NCBI GenBank assembly: GCA_046154545.1
Contig: JBJXGC010000203.1
Coordinates: 1-15,477 of the forward strand
DNA from: JBJXGC01 sp046154545
GTDB taxonomy: Bacteria > Chloroflexota > Dehalococcoidia > Tepidiformales > Tepidiformaceae
Direction: 5' to 3'
DNA: 15,477 nucleotides
Shown: positions 15,119 to 15,477 of the stretch, one piece after another
Layout: each line of letters begins with the position of its first letter
Position numbering within the stretch: position 1 is the stretch's first letter
Notes under the pieces: model-generated
What the model was told of the DNA's origin: nothing
What the model saw: the letters and a program-made list of their open reading frames with translations, nothing else
The model's database searches: none
Made by a program: the position numbers and the translations under genes

Positions 15119-15477
15119 ATGGCGATCTCCCCTCCGCAAGGAACCCAGCCCGCCGAACCGACCGCCGGCTATGCCTCGCCCTACCCCTACCTGGAGAAGC
15201 TCCAGGAGAAGATGCAGGAGCGGATCGCGCGGAAGGTGCCCGTGAAGGGGCGCTTCTGCGGGTTCTGCTACGGGCGGTTGCGCGAGGCTGACGTTCTGTG
15301 CCCGTTCTGTGAGACGGCCACAGAGGCGCGGGCGACGGTGGAGGAGGTGCCCCAGCCGGTGCTCGCGGCCTTCCGGGCGCGGCAGCGGACGGAGGCGACG
15401 TGGGTGTATATGGGGGCGTTCGTGGGGCTGATCATCGCCTCGGCGCTGTTCCTCTTGATGGTGGTCTGGGGGCCGGG
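15119..15477 (+). CDS. Zinc-ribbon membrane protein, partial at the 3' end
   Basis: The first 119 codons are visible before the window edge. The protein begins with a Pro-rich segment (5-23), then a charged amphipathic helix (LEKLQEKMQERIARK, 25-39). A zinc-ribbon-like knuckle pair follows, CGFC (47-50) and CPFC (61-64), with ten residues between the pairs, giving C-x2-C-x10-C-x2-C. After a linker, residues 96-117 form one clear membrane helix. No family is recognised and no function is proposed. Zinc-ribbon plus single-membrane-helix proteins of this layout are common as hypothetical proteins. The ATG at 15119 has no Shine-Dalgarno site upstream, which would fit a leaderless message or a misplaced start. 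A downstream ATG (15212) has AGGAG only 3 nt before it and would remove part of the amphipathic helix. It is transcribed away from the rest of the window. Confidence 0.65.
   Translation, partial: MAISPPQGTQPAEPTAGYASPYPYLEKLQEKMQERIARKVPVKGRFCGFCYGRLREADVLCPFCETATEARATVEEVPQPVLAAFRARQRTEATWVYMGAFVGLIIASALFLLMVVWGP

Overview
The window is high in G+C and almost fully coding, and nearly all of it is on the minus strand. It looks like the chromosome of a bacterium of the phylum Chloroflexota. The main clue is a pair of rare membrane families, a YYYxG-motif DUF2298 protein (TIGR03662, Chlor_Arch_YYY) and a DE/HGP-motif protein (TIGR03663, Agl23-like). They are known to occur together mainly in Chloroflexota and Archaea. 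The neighbouring rnc-smc-ftsY block is a bacterial housekeeping arrangement, which argues against an archaeon. The class cannot be fixed from the sequence; the high G+C would suit a Tepidiforma-like lineage, but that is a guess.

Layout, read in the direction of transcription from right to left: a sigma70-type promoter (TTGACT, 17-bp spacer, TATGAT; 14067-14095) precedes seven tightly packed genes. These are RNase III (rnc), the chromosome condensation ATPase SMC, the SRP receptor FtsY, the DUF2298/YYY membrane protein, a GT-C-like membrane protein of unknown function, an Agl23-like GT-C protein with a C-terminal NHL beta-propeller, and a UPF0104/flippase-like membrane protein cut by the left edge. 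Junctions are a 10-nt overlap, 79 nt, 28 nt, two 4-nt ATGA overlaps and 20 nt. One long transcript is therefore plausible, and the YYY, GT-C and Agl23 genes look translationally coupled.

The last four genes look like a membrane module that handles lipid-linked sugars or another glycoconjugate at the cell surface, although no substrate can be read from the sequence. The middle GT-C protein aligns with the N-terminus of its Agl23-like neighbour but lacks the DE and HGP motifs. It may be an inactive partner subunit. Having this module downstream of the SRP receptor gene is the most interesting contextual signal.

To the right, an SRPBCC-family protein with an N-terminal membrane anchor lies upstream of the rnc promoter on the same strand. 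A 187-bp intergenic region then separates it from a divergent plus-strand gene for a small zinc-ribbon protein with a membrane segment, cut by the right edge. No tRNA, rRNA, CRISPR array, transposase or other mobile element was seen. The longest stretch without a gene is 219 bp.
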